A program made the translations under genes and the position numbers. DNA of 64,000 nucleotides from Streptomyces sp. NBC_00249 (GTDB lineage Bacteria; Actinomycetota; Actinomycetes; Streptomycetales; Streptomycetaceae), in assembly GCF_026342355.1 (NCBI RefSeq), contig NZ_JAPEMV010000001.1, positions 1,116,001 to 1,180,000 of the forward strand, in the 5' to 3' direction. Of the stretch, positions 63,102 to 64,000 are shown in pieces. The notes under the pieces were generated by a model. The model was not told the origin of the DNA and ran no database searches. It saw nothing but the letters and a program-made list of their open reading frames with translations. Within the stretch, counting starts at the first letter, position 1. Each line of letters starts with the position of its first letter.

Positions 63102-64000
63102 ATGCGTACCACCGGCGACCGCGGCCGCATCTACCGGAGGTGTGGCTGCCGGGACACATTGCACCACCAGCTCGGAGCCTGACCGCCTGGCTCGCCGCCA
63201 AGGCTCTCGTGCTCAAACGACCACCATGGCGCGATACCGGGACTACGTCCACAACGACCTCGTCCCGGCCTTCGGCACCCTGAAGCTGGACGAGCTCGGA
63301 CACCGTCACATCGCCGCGTTCGTCACCGGCGAGCTCGCCGCAGGCCGCGGCAAGACCACCCTCTACCGCTGCCTGGCCACCCTCTCCAGCGCTCTCGGTG
63401 ACGCGGTCCGCCAGCATCGCCTCGCCCACAACCCCGCCAGTCCCCCGCCACTTCACCGGCCACCGTCGCCCGAGCGACGGATCTGGACCGCGGACGAGGC
63501 CGTCCGCTTCCTCCAGCACTGCCATCAGGCAGACCCGGACATGGCCGACCTGGTCGAGCTCCTCATCGGCACCGGCATGCGCAAAGGAGAGGCCTTGGGG
63601 CTTCACTGGGACGATGTCCACCTGGCCGAGCGTGTCCTCTATGTACGTTGCACGCTCTCCGCGATCGACAACAACCACCTCGTCATCACCACGCCCAAGA
63701 CCCGTACCAGCCGGAACTGGGTCGCCGTCTCACCCCGCGTCGCCACCGCACTCGAGCACCGGGCCCGGTCAAGGGCCCGCCCCCACAGCGACCCCAGCGA
63801 TCCCTTCACCGGACTCGTCTTCTGCAGACCCGACGGCCTACCCCTGCGACCCCACACCGTCCTCGACCGGCTCCGGCAACTCTCCAAAGAGGCTGGCGTA
63901 CCGCGGGTGACCGTTCACGACCTGCGGCACCTGGCCGCCACCATCACCATCACCGCCGGCGTCCCCCTCACGGTGGTCTCCAAGACGCTGCGGCACTCCA
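63102..64000 (+). pseudogene. Tyrosine integrase, degraded and cut by the window end
   Basis: ATG 63102 has GGAGG upstream and opens with RTTGDRGRIYRRCGCRD, a common start of actinomycete integrases, but stops at 63180. The sequence then resumes deep in the protein (LTAWLAAKALVLK), missing about 80 residues of the arm-binding domain. A one-base loss at 63218 shifts frame to MARYRDYVHNDLVPAFG. The catalytic domain has box I TGMRKGEALGL (Arg) and HDLRHLAAT (His-x-x-Arg); the Tyr lies beyond the window. It is probably the element's own integrase. Confidence 0.8.

Larger units (their letters stand above)
44766..64000. mobile_element. Integrated genomic island (right end outside window)
   Basis: It is bounded on the left by the tRNA-Pro fragment and holds a degraded tyrosine integrase at the right edge. 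The contents are accessory: two transposase remnants, sugar-uptake and amino-acid catabolism cassettes, a metal-resistance remnant. The right boundary and the intact tRNA should lie beyond 64000. 44811-45088 contains no convincing gene. Confidence 0.7.

Overview
The window is chromosomal DNA from a high-GC actinomycete, almost certainly a Streptomyces. The evidence is very high GC at third codon positions, frequent GTG starts, TAnnnT boxes 6-7 nt upstream of apparently leaderless starts, a monomeric NADP isocitrate dehydrogenase, a SigK/RskA pair, DUF5753, DUF6153 and DUF6056 proteins, and a GH46 chitosanase with a CsnR-type operator.

Layout, left part (1-44,760, resident chromosome). 1-9,230: end of a DUF2254 membrane protein, an orphan ATPase-like protein, a Tat-exported sulfatase with its formylglycine-generating enzyme, a membrane-anchored PemK/MazF-like protein, an acetyltransferase, isocitrate dehydrogenase, a DUF805 protein and a zinc-finger-containing sugar epimerase. 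9,270-17,311: a two-component system, a three-gene glycosyltransferase/TIGR04282/methyltransferase operon, a membrane-bound molybdopterin oxidoreductase and a GT87 glycosyltransferase. Two identical 18-bp sites in this block suggest a local regulon. 17,284-26,961: chitosanase, SigK with its anti-sigma factor, an amidotransferase-like/methyltransferase fusion, CorA, a molbindin-type protein, a LysG/LysE pair, a double NUDIX protein, and a DUF6153/DUF305 pair behind a CsoR-like operator. 27,060-32,504: flotillin, GAPDH, an M24 peptidase and MoeA.

32,600-37,018 is the most interesting stretch. A CDP-glycerol-transferase-like gene has its 5' end thrown out of frame by eight copies of a 7-bp repeat. 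Next to it, a STAND/NLR-type NTPase and a divergent 137-aa protein carry matching motifs (NLR N-terminus, partner C-terminus) that resemble RHIM-like bacterial amyloid signalling sequences. This layout looks like a two-gene cell-death or immunity signalosome. An ABC exporter, a cytochrome P450, a DUF5753 protein, a lipase and a DUF6056 membrane protein follow.

Right part (44,766 to the end). The 3' half of a tRNA-Pro gene, still followed by its terminator, marks one end of an integrated island. At the window's right edge lies a degraded tyrosine integrase. The island carries IS remnants, a LacI-controlled fructan/sucrose-type cassette (ABC importer, GH32-like hydrolase, PfkB kinase), an asparagine/aspartate catabolic operon (C26 amidohydrolase, FadR-type regulator, permease, L-asparaginase, aspartase) with a divergent LysR gene, a large unrecognised protein, and a decaying CmtR/cation-efflux pair.

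Five genes are broken by loss of one G or C from a short G/C run. That shared signature points to sequencing error at least as much as to real decay, so those genes should not be treated as dead without checking reads.
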